Below are positions 37,832-46,562 of a stretch of 64,000 nt of DNA, one piece after another. How positions within the stretch are numbered: the stretch's first letter is position 1; each line of letters opens with the position of its first letter. The notes under the pieces are model-generated. The model was not told the DNA's origin and did not search any database. It was given only the letters and a program-made list of their open reading frames with translations. Both the position numbers and the translations under genes were made by a program. The stretch comes from Speluncibacter jeojiensis (GTDB lineage Bacteria; Actinomycetota; Actinomycetes; Mycobacteriales; Mycobacteriaceae): assembly GCF_029589495.1 (NCBI RefSeq), contig NZ_JAAIVF010000001.1, positions 1 to 64,000 of the forward strand, given 5' to 3'.

Positions 37832-40132
37832 TGGAAGGGTCCCGACAAGGACATCGACGAGCGTGACCTGAGCGTGCACGAACGCAAGCAGTGGGCGGCG
37901 GGCGTGCCGGCGGTCGCGGTGAGCATGAAACGCGACGTCGAGCAGATGGGGCCGGTCCGCACCGCGCGCACGCTGCTGCGGATCAACCAACGCGACGGCT
38001 TCGACTGCCCCGGCTGCGCCTGGCCGGAGCGGCACGGCGGACGCAAGATCGCCGAATTCTGCGAGAACGGCGCGAAGGCGGTCGCCGAGGAGGCGACGCT
38101 GCGGCGGGTGACCCCGGCCTTCTTCGCCGACCACTCCGTCGCGGACCTGGCCGGCAAGACCGACTACTGGCTCGGTCAGCAGGGCCGCCTGACCCACCCG
38201 ATGGTGCTGCGCGAGGGCGAGACCCACTACGCGCCGATCTCGTGGGGTGAGGCGTTCGAGTTGATCGCCGACGAGTTGCGCTCGCTCGACAGCCCCGACG
38301 AGGCGATCTTCTACACCTCGGGCCGCACGAGCAACGAGGCGGCATTCGTCTACCAACTGCTGGTGCGCTCGTTCGGCACCAACAATCTGCCGGACTGCTC
38401 CAACATGTGCCACGAGTCGTCTGGCAGTGCGCTGGGCGCCGCGATCGGTATCGGCAAGGGCTCGGTGACGGTCGAGGACGTGGAGAATGCGGACCTGATC
38501 ATCATCGCCGGCCAGAACCCCGGCACCAACCATCCGCGCATGCTGACCGTCCTCGAATCGGCGAAACGCACGGGCGCCAACATCATCGCGGTCAATCCGC
38601 TCCCCGAGGCCGGGCTGTTGCGGTTCAAGGACCCACAGCGGCCGAGCGGCGTGATCGGCAAGGGCGTGGCGCTGGCCGACCAGTACCTGCAGATCCGCAT
38701 CGGCGGCGACCTCGCGCTGTTCCAGGGGCTCGGCCGACTGCTCGCGGAGGCCGAGGACGCCGCCCCCGGCACGGTGTTCGACCACGCCTTCATCGCCGAC
38801 CACACCGCGGGCTTCGACGAGTACCTGGCGCACCTGCGCGAGGTGGATCTCGGCGAGGTGCTCACCGCGACCGGACTGTCCGAGCAGCAGATCCGCACCA
38901 TGGCCGAGGCGATGGCCGCGTCGAAGCGCACGGTCATCTGCTGGGCGATGGGCCTGACCCAGCAGGCCAAGGCCGTCGACACGATCGGCGAGGCGGTCAA
39001 CCTGCTGCTGCTGCGTGGCATGATCGGCAAGCCGGGCGCCGGGGTGTGCCCGGTGCGCGGACACTCGAACGTGCAGGGCGACCGCACCATGGGCATCTGG
39101 GAGCAGATGCCGGAGTCGTTCCTGGCCGCGCTCGAGAGCGAGTTCGGCATCGACTGTCCCCGCGAGCACGGTCACGACACCGTCGCCGCGCTGCGGGCCA
39201 TGCGCGACGGCAAGGCGAAGGTGTTCATCGGGATGGGCGGCAACTTCGTCTCGGCCACACCCGACACGGCGGTCACCGAGGCCGGGCTGCGCCAGTGCGC
39301 GCTGACCGTGCAGGTGTCCACGAAGCTCAACCGCAGTCACGTCGTGCACGGCGAAGTCGCGCTGATTCTGCCGACGCTCGGGCGCACCGAGGCCGACGTG
39401 CAGGCCACCGGCGACCAGCAGGTGTCGGTGGAGGACTCGATGTCGATGGTGCACCTGAGCCACGGCCGTCTCGAACCGGCCAGTCCGTATCTGCGCAGCG
39501 AGGTCTCGATCGTGTGCCGGTTGGCGGTCGCGCTGCTCGGGCCCGACCACCCGGTCCCGTGGGCGGAGTTCGAGGCGAACTACGACACCATCCGCGACTC
39601 GATCGCCCGCGTCGTGCCGGGGTTCGACGACTTCAACGCCCGGGTCCGGCTGCCGGACGGGTTCGTGCTGCCGCACCCGCCGCGCGATTCGCGTGAATTC
39701 CACACCGACACAGGTAAAGCCAACTTCTCGGTCAACGAACTCAGCTGGGTGCCCACCCCGCCGGGACGGCTGATCCTGCAGACGATGCGCAGCCACGACC
39801 AGTTCAACACCACCATTTACGGGCTCGAGGACCGCTACCGCGGAGTCAGTGGCGGACGCAAAGTGGTGTTCGTCAACGCGGACGACATCGCCGAACTGGG
39901 GCTCACCGACGGGGCGCTGGTCGACCTGGTGTCCGAGTGGCCCGTCGACGGCACCGTCGAGGAGCGCCGGGTCGAGGGTTTCCGTGTGGTCGCCTATTCG
40001 ACGCCGCGCGGCAATGCCGCCGCCTACTACCCGGAGACCAACCCGCTGGTCCCGCTCGACCATGTGGCCGAGCGCTCGAACACCCCGGTGTCCAAGGCCA
40101 TCGTGGTGCGACTGGAACCGGTGGGCGCGTAG
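37826..40132 (+). CDS. fdhF: FdhF/YdeP family molybdopterin oxidoreductase
   Basis: 768 residues. Soluble bis-MGD oxidoreductases of the YdeP group resemble formate dehydrogenase; the reaction is not established for most. C61 and C64 (DCPGCAWP) and C79 (AEFCENG) may bind an iron-sulfur cluster. C195 in CSNMCHESSG is at the expected molybdenum-ligand position (cysteine, not selenocysteine). VRGHSNVQGDRTMGIWEQ near 410 and RVEGFRVVAYSTPRGNAAAY near the end are cofactor-binding blocks. No membrane or electron-transfer subunit is nearby. FdhD follows directly, as in Rv2900c-Rv2899c. Confidence 0.9.
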   Translation: MVWKGPDKDIDERDLSVHERKQWAAGVPAVAVSMKRDVEQMGPVRTARTLLRINQRDGFDCPGCAWPERHGGRKIAEFCENGAKAVAEEATLRRVTPAFFADHSVADLAGKTDYWLGQQGRLTHPMVLREGETHYAPISWGEAFELIADELRSLDSPDEAIFYTSGRTSNEAAFVYQLLVRSFGTNNLPDCSNMCHESSGSALGAAIGIGKGSVTVEDVENADLIIIAGQNPGTNHPRMLTVLESAKRTGANIIAVNPLPEAGLLRFKDPQRPSGVIGKGVALADQYLQIRIGGDLALFQGLGRLLAEAEDAAPGTVFDHAFIADHTAGFDEYLAHLREVDLGEVLTATGLSEQQIRTMAEAMAASKRTVICWAMGLTQQAKAVDTIGEAVNLLLLRGMIGKPGAGVCPVRGHSNVQGDRTMGIWEQMPESFLAALESEFGIDCPREHGHDTVAALRAMRDGKAKVFIGMGGNFVSATPDTAVTEAGLRQCALTVQVSTKLNRSHVVHGEVALILPTLGRTEADVQATGDQQVSVEDSMSMVHLSHGRLEPASPYLRSEVSIVCRLAVALLGPDHPVPWAEFEANYDTIRDSIARVVPGFDDFNARVRLPDGFVLPHPPRDSREFHTDTGKANFSVNELSWVPTPPGRLILQTMRSHDQFNTTIYGLEDRYRGVSGGRKVVFVNADDIAELGLTDGALVDLVSEWPVDGTVEERRVEGFRVVAYSTPRGNAAAYYPETNPLVPLDHVAERSNTPVSKAIVVRLEPVGA

Positions 40133-40960
40133 ATGGGTCGTGTCACCGCCCGCCGCCCGGTCCGGCGCATCACCGCGACCGGCGACGTGCACCGCCCGGA
40201 CACCGTCGCCGTCGAGGAGCCCCTGCAGATCATGGTCGGCGGACGTGCGCTGACCGTCACCATGCGCACCCCCGGCAGCGACATCGACCTGGTGCACGGA
40301 TTCCTGTTGAGCGAGGGCATCATCGACGGCCGCGACGATGTGGTCACTGCCAGGTACTGCGGGGGCGTCGACGAATCCGGCGCCAACACGTACAACGTCG
40401 TCGAGGTCGAACTGAGCGCCGCCGCGGCCGGACGGCGGGTGCACCGCGAGCGTGCGTTCGTGACGACCTCCGCGTGCGGGGTGTGCGGGACCTCCTCGAT
40501 CGACGACGTGCAGACGATCAGCCGTCACCCGGTTTCCGACGATCCGCTGGTCCTGACCCCCGACACCCTGCGCTCGCTGCCCGGTGCGCTGCGCGACGGA
40601 CAGAAGGTGTTCGATGCGACGGGCGGGCTGCATGCGGCGGGAATCTTCACCGGCACAGGCGAATTGCTCACGATCCGCGAGGACGTCGGCCGGCACAACG
40701 CGGTCGACAAGGCCATCGGCTGGGCGGTGCGCGAATCGCTCGTGCCGCTGACCGGCCACGTGCTGATGGTCAGTGGCCGGGCGTCGTTCGAACTCGTGCA
40801 GAAGGCCGCCGTGGCAGGGATTCCGGTACTCGCTGCGGTATCGGCGCCGTCGTCGCTGGCCGTCGACCTGGCCGAGCGGTCAGGCGTGACGCTCGTCGGC
40901 TTCCTGCGGGAACGCTCGATGAACGTCTACACCGGCGGGCAGCGGGTCACCTCGGGGTAA
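40133..40960 (+). CDS. fdhD: Formate dehydrogenase accessory sulfurtransferase FdhD
   Basis: 275 residues. FdhD carries sulfur from a cysteine desulfurase to the molybdenum of formate-dehydrogenase-type enzymes. The essential pair is C115/C118 in SACGVCGTSS, followed by FDATGGLHAAGIFTGTGELL and REDVGRHNAVDKAIGWAV, the signature block. The start ATG comes directly after the fdhF stop, so the two are co-translated. Confidence 0.96.
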   Translation: MGRVTARRPVRRITATGDVHRPDTVAVEEPLQIMVGGRALTVTMRTPGSDIDLVHGFLLSEGIIDGRDDVVTARYCGGVDESGANTYNVVEVELSAAAAGRRVHRERAFVTTSACGVCGTSSIDDVQTISRHPVSDDPLVLTPDTLRSLPGALRDGQKVFDATGGLHAAGIFTGTGELLTIREDVGRHNAVDKAIGWAVRESLVPLTGHVLMVSGRASFELVQKAAVAGIPVLAAVSAPSSLAVDLAERSGVTLVGFLRERSMNVYTGGQRVTSG

Positions 40961-41317
40961 CCTCGGTGCCCAACCCCCTCCGACTGCGGCGATTCCCGAG
41001 TGGCGCACCACTCGCGTCCTTCCAAGCTGAGCATTCACGGCGCGATGACCGTAGGCCTTGCATTCCCACAGACGCCATGCCAGGTGCAGACATCGGTCAC
41101 CCTGACCTCGCCGACCTCCGAGGGACTCAGCCCTCTATTGCCCGATGTTCAATGACTGGTTCTGAGCGCGAGCAGCCTTATGTCAACGTCCTTCTTACAC
41201 ATGCAATTCGGCAGAACTATCGACCCTCCGAAGTTCCAAGATCTGCTGAATCCGCACGACGCCGACACGCGCACCCGATGGGCGGGCTCGCAGCATTCGG
41301 ATGATGCAGGTCAGGAT
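40961..41317. other. Non-coding gap between fdhD and the TetR cassette
   Basis: 357 bases, lower in GC than the surroundings, with no open frame that looks real on either strand. A 7-base-pair hairpin, CGAGTGG-CGCA-CCACTCG (40997-41014), near the fdhD end may be a weak terminator. It may be a junction where the downstream cassette was inserted, but no repeats or integrase remnants were recognised. Confidence 0.5.
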
Positions 41318-41971
41318 TCAGTCGAGGTATCGCGCCAGGTAGCCCTCGAGCATTGCCTGCATCTGCGCCAGGATCCGGTCCTGGTCGATCTCCGGAGCGT
41401 TGCCGAGGTCCAGCAACGCGGTCACCGTTGTGACCACGACCAGCGCGACGTCGTGCGCGACCCCCGCGTCGAGGGCAGGCCGGAGTTCGCACAACCGCGC
41501 CGCGAGGCCGCCGGCGACCCGCACGGTCTGGTCATGATCGACCTGCCACAGCTCCGGCGAGGACTGCAGCGCGCGTCGTAGGGCACGCCCGCCAGGCTGG
41601 GCAGCCCGCAACCGGGCAGTCTCCGCGACGGCGAAGTGGATGGTCGCCCGCCAGTCACCGCCAGTGGACATCCCCGCCAGGGCAACGGCGACCGCCTCCG
41701 CACGCGCCCCGTCCAGGCGCTCAGCCAGCGCACGCAGCACCGCCAACTTATTGGGGAAGTAGCGATAGAGCGTCGCTATGTTCACACCGGCACGCTCGGC
41801 GATATTCAACGTGGTGACGCCGTCATACCCAACCTCGTCGAGCAACTCTCCCGTCGCCCGAAGGATGCGGTCGAACGCGGCCCGGCCCCGTCGCTGCTGG
41901 GGGCTGCGACGCTGCCGTAGCCGTTCGGGGGTGCCGAGGTTCCCAGGCTCCTGCGCCGGCTCGCTCGTCAT
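41318..41971 (-). CDS. TetR family transcriptional regulator
   Basis: 217 residues. The DNA-binding helix-turn-helix lies at about 30-75 (ILRATGELLDEVGYDGVTTL then ERAGVNIATLYRYFPNKLAV). The ligand domain is Ala-rich with no recognisable specificity. ATG 41971 gives MTSEPAQEPG; an ATG at 42037 would lie in the control region. It is divergent from the MaoC-like gene across 103 bases that contain an AT-rich palindrome, so it probably represses the cassette and is released by a substrate or its CoA ester. Confidence 0.9.
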   Translation of the reverse strand: MTSEPAQEPGNLGTPERLRQRRSPQQRRGRAAFDRILRATGELLDEVGYDGVTTLNIAERAGVNIATLYRYFPNKLAVLRALAERLDGARAEAVAVALAGMSTGGDWRATIHFAVAETARLRAAQPGGRALRRALQSSPELWQVDHDQTVRVAGGLAARLCELRPALDAGVAHDVALVVVTTVTALLDLGNAPEIDQDRILAQMQAMLEGYLARYLD

Positions 41972-42042
41972 ACCCCCGATTCTGCCTCTGCTCGACTCCA
42001 GACCATTGACCGACGACGAGATCCGCGTCACACTCAAAACGC

Positions 42043-42058
42043 AAGCAAATATTTACTT
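42043..42058. promoter_or_regulatory. Candidate TetR operator
   Basis: AAGCAAATATTTACTT is a 16-base palindrome with one mismatched pair, very AT-rich in a GC-rich background, 17 bases before the MaoC-like start and about 72 before the TetR start. Size and place fit a TetR operator that blocks the cassette promoter. Confidence 0.6.
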
Positions 42059-42074
42059 ATGTTTGGAGAACCGC

Positions 42075-42542
42075 ATGACCAACGCAGTGGCCCTGGAGAA
42101 GGCATCCGAGCACATCGGGGAGACACTCTTCACCTCTCAGTGGATCAACGTCGACCGCGAGCACCTCGCCCAGTTCGGCTGGTCCACCTACCTCGACCCC
42201 GACTACACCGATCTCACCGTCGGCAAGAACAACCCGCTCGGTCCGGACCTGATCGACGGGTTTCTCCTGCTCTCACTCCTCACCTCGATCCACTTCAACC
42301 ACAACCCGATCACTGCTGGCGAAACGCTCTACGGTCTCAACTACGGCCTGGACCGGGTCCGGTTCACCGCGCCGGTGTTCGTCGGCCAGCGACTGCGTCT
42401 CGTCTGCACCATCGAAGAAGTGCAGGACAAGGGCGCCGGCCAACTCCTCATCACCACCTCCAACACCCTCGAGGTCGAGGGGCAGAACAAGCCCGCGATG
42501 GTCGCCACCTGGCTGTCACTCTTCATCCCCGGCGAGCAGTGA
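42075..42542 (+). CDS. MaoC-like (hotdog) dehydratase
   Basis: 155 residues. Single hotdog domain of the MaoC/NodN type: WINVDREHLAQFGWSTYLDP near residue 20 and GFLLLSLLTSIHFNHNP near 63 match the hydratase pattern, and ITAGETLYGLNYGLDRVRF follows. Enzymes of this kind hydrate enoyl-CoA to (R)-3-hydroxyacyl-CoA. Catalytic Asp/His are seen as D-x-x-H-like ‘DREHLAQF’. ATG 42075 follows GGAGA. Its stop shares bases with the ligase start (TGATG), so coupling is likely. Confidence 0.82.
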   Translation: MTNAVALEKASEHIGETLFTSQWINVDREHLAQFGWSTYLDPDYTDLTVGKNNPLGPDLIDGFLLLSLLTSIHFNHNPITAGETLYGLNYGLDRVRFTAPVFVGQRLRLVCTIEEVQDKGAGQLLITTSNTLEVEGQNKPAMVATWLSLFIPGEQ

Positions 42543-44170
42543 TGGGCACCACCGCGACGGAACTCCGCACCCTCGCCGAGTACGTCACCCACCACGCCGC
42601 GCACACGCCGGCACAGCCCGTCACCTGGTTCGAGGACGAAGTGCTTGACTATGGCGCCCTTGACCAACGCGTCGACGAGCTCGCCCGGGCACTGATCGGC
42701 GCCGGGATCCGGCCCGGCGAGCGGGTCGCCGTACTCAGCACGCCGCGTCCGGAATTCCTTGTGACGCTCCTGGCCGCGATGCGGGTCGGCGCGGTGTGGG
42801 TCGGCCTCAACCCGCGATACACCTACCGAGAGCTGGCACACGTCGTCGGCGACTGCGAGCCGAGCCTCCTGCTCTCACTAGCCGCCTTCGAGGACCGCAA
42901 CTACACCGAGGACACCGCACGTTTGCTGGCCGACTTCCCGAGCGTGCGTGCGGCTTACCGGCTCGACGCCGGACCGACCGCTGGGCCGCTGACCTCCTCG
43001 GGCTGTCTGCTCGAACATGCGGTCGCCACCGACGACAACGAGTACGCCGCCCGACGCGCTGCCGTGCAGCCCGATGACGCTGCCGTAATCGTCTACACCT
43101 CCGGCAGCTCCGGTGCTCCGAAGGGTGCGATGCTCGCCCATGAGGGGCTCGTATACGCCTTCCGCACCGAGGCCGAGGTACTCGACATCGACCGGCCGCG
43201 GGTGCCGTGCAACCTGCCGATCAATCACATCGCCTGCATCGGCGACATCTGTGGCACGACACTCGTCGCGGGTGGCATGGTCGCTTTCCTTGAACGGTTC
43301 TCTGCCCAGGAACTGCTCGACCGCATCGAGGAGTTGCAGCTGACCTCGCTGCTCCACGTACCGACAGTGCTCCAACTCGTCGCAGCGCAGGAAGACTTCG
43401 CCGACCGCAACCTGTCCTGCCTGCGCGCAGTCGTGTGGGGCGGGGCACCCCTGCCTGCCGAAACGCTCGCCGCCTACCGGGCGCTCGGCGTCCGGCTGAT
43501 GACGGTGTACGGCATGACCGAGACCAGCGCTTCGATCACATGGACCGACCCCACCGCGACGGACGAGGTGCTGGCCACCACGGTGGGCCGGCCCGACCCG
43601 GACATGGACGTGCGGATCGTCACCGACGACGGCCACGACGCCCTGCCCGGAGAGTCGGGCGAGATCTGGGTGCGCCACCGGTGCCTCATGAAGGGGTACT
43701 TCCGCCGGCCGGAGGCCACCCACGCCGCTTTCACCCCGGCAGGCTACTTCCGCACCGGCGATGTCGCCGAGTTACGCCCCGACGGCAACCTGCGCCTCGT
43801 CGGACGGCGGACCGAAATGTACAAATCCGGCGGCTACAACATCTACCCACGCGAGATCGAACTCGCTCTCGAGGAGCACCCAGCGGTCACGATCGCCGCG
43901 GTGATCGGCGTGCCAGACCCCGTCTTCACCGAGGTCGGCGCCGCCTTCGTCGTCCTTCACCCCCGCGCTGACCTCGACAGCGACACGCTCCGCAAATGGC
44001 TGCGCAACCGCCTCGCCAACTACAAGGTCCCGAAGCGGATCACCTTTCTCGACGCACTACCGCTGCTCCCGGTCGGCAAGGTCGACAAGCAGGCGCTGCG
44101 CGCACTCCCACCCCCCACAACGATTCTGGAGACCGGGGTCCAGAACGGAAGCCGCAATGGAGGCCACTGA
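42542..44170 (+). CDS. AMP-binding acyl/aryl-CoA ligase
   Basis: 542 residues, full-length. It activates a carboxylic acid to its CoA thioester by an adenylate. P-loop VYTSGSSGAPKGAM is near 186, VYGMTETSASITW near 322, YFRTGDVAEL near 402, GRRTEMYKSGGYNIYPREIE near 421, and the catalytic Lys lies in VGKVDKQALR near 518. Acid specificity cannot be read; the partners (MaoC-like, MFS) suggest uptake, activation and hydration of a side chain. ATG 42542 overlaps the MaoC-like stop by one base. Confidence 0.92.
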   Translation: MGTTATELRTLAEYVTHHAAHTPAQPVTWFEDEVLDYGALDQRVDELARALIGAGIRPGERVAVLSTPRPEFLVTLLAAMRVGAVWVGLNPRYTYRELAHVVGDCEPSLLLSLAAFEDRNYTEDTARLLADFPSVRAAYRLDAGPTAGPLTSSGCLLEHAVATDDNEYAARRAAVQPDDAAVIVYTSGSSGAPKGAMLAHEGLVYAFRTEAEVLDIDRPRVPCNLPINHIACIGDICGTTLVAGGMVAFLERFSAQELLDRIEELQLTSLLHVPTVLQLVAAQEDFADRNLSCLRAVVWGGAPLPAETLAAYRALGVRLMTVYGMTETSASITWTDPTATDEVLATTVGRPDPDMDVRIVTDDGHDALPGESGEIWVRHRCLMKGYFRRPEATHAAFTPAGYFRTGDVAELRPDGNLRLVGRRTEMYKSGGYNIYPREIELALEEHPAVTIAAVIGVPDPVFTEVGAAFVVLHPRADLDSDTLRKWLRNRLANYKVPKRITFLDALPLLPVGKVDKQALRALPPPTTILETGVQNGSRNGGH

Positions 44171-44171
44171 G

Positions 44172-45386
44172 ATGGCGTCGCCGATACCCACCACACTGAA
44201 GCGGGCCCGCGTCGGCCTGTTCGTGGTCTTCCTCGCCCAGGGCGCGGGCTTCGCACTGCTGGTCTCCCGGATGCCGACGATCAAGGACCGCTTCTCGCTC
44301 TCCGACTCCGACCTGTCACTCCTCACGGTCGCACTTCCCCTAGTGGCCGGCATCGCTACTCTCGTGACCGGTTCGCTTGCGCACCGGATCAACAGCCAGG
44401 TGCTGCTGCGCGCGGCGATCCTGCTCGAGTACCTCGCCCTCGTCACCATCGGATATGCCGACACTTTGGCTGTCCTCCTGCCCGGCTGGGTGCTCATGGG
44501 CGTCGCTTTCGGCACCGTGGACGCAACGATGAACATGAAGGGTGTCGCGCTCCAACAGAGCTACGGCCGCAGCATCATGGTCGGCTTCTACGCCGTCTAC
44601 AGCCTGGCCGGCATCGTCGGCGCACTCGCCGCCTCGGCCTCCGTGGCGAGCGGACTCAGTCTCGGCCTGTTCCTGACCGGCGCCGCCGTCGTCCTCGCAA
44701 TTCCCCTCCTGGCCACCGGACCGTGGCTCGCCGCCGCCCGGATCCAGCGACCGACGGAGCCCGCCACCACCCCCACCGACGCCCAGCGGAACCGTGTCCC
44801 GTGGCTACCGGTCGTCAGCATCGGCGTGGTGCTCACCTCCGCGTACTTCATCGAATCCTCCGCCTCGAGCTGGAGCGCCGTCTACGTCCACGACACAATC
44901 GGGTCCACCCAGGCCGTCGCGGCCCTGGCCTTTGCGGGGTACAGCGCCGCGATGCTGCTCGGGCGGGTAGGAGCCGACGTCGTCATCCGCCGGCTGGGCG
45001 CCCCGACCGTTGTCCGTTCCAGCGCTCTGATCGCCCTCGTCGGCACCGCCCTCGTGGTAATCGCTCCCGTTGCGCCGGTCGCAATCCTCGGCTTCGCACT
45101 GGCCGGCTTGGGCCTGTGCGTCATCGCACCGTTGGCCTTCGCCGCGGCCGGCCGACTCGACGACTCCGGAGTCTCGGTGGCCCGGGCCAACTCCTTCACC
45201 TACGTGGGTTTCCTCCTCGGTGCCGGTCTGATCGGACCGATCGCCGATCTGAGCAGCATGCGGATCGCCTACGTCGTGCCGTTGGCGCTCTCCGCGGTCG
45301 TGTTGCTCAACGCCCGACGGATCGTGGGTCCGACTGCGGCACACGACGTCACTATGAGAGACGGCGTGCTCTCGCCCTGGAAATGA
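44172..45386 (+). CDS. MFS transporter
   Basis: 404 residues with about 12 hydrophobic segments. It resembles FucP/YfkF-like sugar or acid carriers: SRMPTIKDRFSLSDSDLSLL follows the first helix, and VGFYAVYSLAGIVGAL and GYSAAMLLGRVGADVVIRRL are family-like. ATG 44172 is preferred to ATG 44157 because GGAGG at 44160 sits at the right distance. It follows the ligase stop by one base and is last in the cassette; it most likely imports the acid that the ligase uses or exports a product. Confidence 0.87.
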   Translation: MASPIPTTLKRARVGLFVVFLAQGAGFALLVSRMPTIKDRFSLSDSDLSLLTVALPLVAGIATLVTGSLAHRINSQVLLRAAILLEYLALVTIGYADTLAVLLPGWVLMGVAFGTVDATMNMKGVALQQSYGRSIMVGFYAVYSLAGIVGALAASASVASGLSLGLFLTGAAVVLAIPLLATGPWLAAARIQRPTEPATTPTDAQRNRVPWLPVVSIGVVLTSAYFIESSASSWSAVYVHDTIGSTQAVAALAFAGYSAAMLLGRVGADVVIRRLGAPTVVRSSALIALVGTALVVIAPVAPVAILGFALAGLGLCVIAPLAFAAAGRLDDSGVSVARANSFTYVGFLLGAGLIGPIADLSSMRIAYVVPLALSAVVLLNARRIVGPTAAHDVTMRDGVLSPWK

Positions 45387-45429
45387 GCGCCGAGACTGGG
45401 CCGCGGGTAACGCGGTCCCGTCTCGGCGC
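45387..45429 (+). terminator. Terminator of the TetR cassette
   Basis: GCGCCGAGAC (45387-45396) pairs with GTCTCGGCGC (45420-45429), with a further GC-rich inner stem, starting right after the MFS stop. The stem is long and GC-rich but lacks a clear T tract. The rest of the gap to 45653 shows no gene. Confidence 0.7.
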
Positions 45430-45653
45430 CCTCGTCCGAGCGCGACCATTCCGACATTCGGTCAAGACGATCGACAACATCGAGTCCGCCACGTCGGGGT
45501 GGGCCGGCCGGTTCAACACCGACCGGCTGGACAAACATCCTCGGATGCGCGCTACCAGATGAGTTCCCGGCGATCTACAGGCCCACGCCATCGACGCTCC
45601 AACGTAGTCTGTCGCCGGCAAAGGACGGTGAGCGGCCCGGAACGATTCAGCCC

Positions 45654-46559
45654 TCATTGCTTGGCGAAACCACCCAATTCCGCTGCGACCGCGGCCATGT
45701 CGGGCGGGCCCACCCGGCAGCATCCGCCGACGACCCGCGCGCCGGCGGCGACCCACTCCAGGGCCAGTGCCGGCGAGTACGTGCGCGAGCCAGTCCAGTG
45801 ACGGCGCTGCACGTCCCACCGCTCGCCGCTGTTCGGATAGGCGACCAGCGGCTTGTCGGTGACCGCCCGCGCGGCGGCCAGCACCGCGGAAACGTCCTCG
45901 GGTGCACAGCAATTGACGCCGACCGCGGCGATGCGCGGCGACTCGGCGGCGACCGCGAACGCCTCGTCCAGCGGTTGACCGGCGCGGGTGCGTCCACCGC
46001 TGATCGTGTACGACAGCCACGCCGGTACCTCGATGCCGTCGAGCGCGCGGATCAGTGCCAGCGCCTCGTCGACGTCGGGCACCGTTTCGAGCGCAAGCAG
46101 ATCCGGTTTTGCCGCGGCAAGCACCTCGATCCGTGGTCGATGCCACGCGGCGAGCTCCTCGACGGTCAGGCCGTAGCGGCCGCGGTATTCCGACCCGTCG
46201 GCGAGAGCGGCCCCGTAGGGACCGGCCGACGCGGCGACCCAGCGTCGTCGACCGTCCGAGGCGACCTCGTCCCTGGCCCGGCGCGCGAGTTCGACACTGC
46301 GCGTGAGTAGTTCGGTTGCCTCGATCTGCGCGATACCGCGGGCGACGAAGCCCTCGAGCGAGGCCTGATAGCTCGCCGTCGTGGCGATTACGGCTCCCGC
46401 TTCGAAGAACGCCCGATGCACCGCGACGATCTCGTCGGGCGCATCCTTCAGCAGCCGCGCCGACCACAGTCCGTCGGACAGGTCATGACCGCGCGCCTCG
46501 AAGGTGGTGGCCAGTCCGCCGTCAGCGATCAGCACCCCGCCGCCGAACGGCCCGCTCAT
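45654..46559 (-). CDS. mmuM: Homocysteine S-methyltransferase
   Basis: 301 residues. MmuM methylates homocysteine to methionine using S-methylmethionine or S-adenosylmethionine. The zinc cysteines are visible in VGVNCCAPEDV near residue 214 and VVGGCCRVGP near 279; the N-terminal IADGGLATTFEARGHDL and the FFEAGAVIATTASYQAS block also match. It begins 3 bases after the clpX stop on the same strand, so it shares the clpX transcript. M. tuberculosis has the homologue Rv2458 beside clpX but in other orientation, from memory. Confidence 0.93.
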   Translation of the reverse strand: MSGPFGGGVLIADGGLATTFEARGHDLSDGLWSARLLKDAPDEIVAVHRAFFEAGAVIATTASYQASLEGFVARGIAQIEATELLTRSVELARRARDEVASDGRRRWVAASAGPYGAALADGSEYRGRYGLTVEELAAWHRPRIEVLAAAKPDLLALETVPDVDEALALIRALDGIEVPAWLSYTISGGRTRAGQPLDEAFAVAAESPRIAAVGVNCCAPEDVSAVLAAARAVTDKPLVAYPNSGERWDVQRRHWTGSRTYSPALALEWVAAGARVVGGCCRVGPPDMAAVAAELGGFAKQ

Positions 46560-46562
46560 GGG

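Noticed and set aside
37682-40759. Long - strand open frame opposite fdhF/fdhD
   Set aside because: Antisense to well-supported genes; no start context or motifs.
41217-41492. Open frame on the - strand overlapping the TetR gene end
   Set aside because: Overlaps the TetR coding sequence in another frame and has Arg-rich, shadow-like composition.
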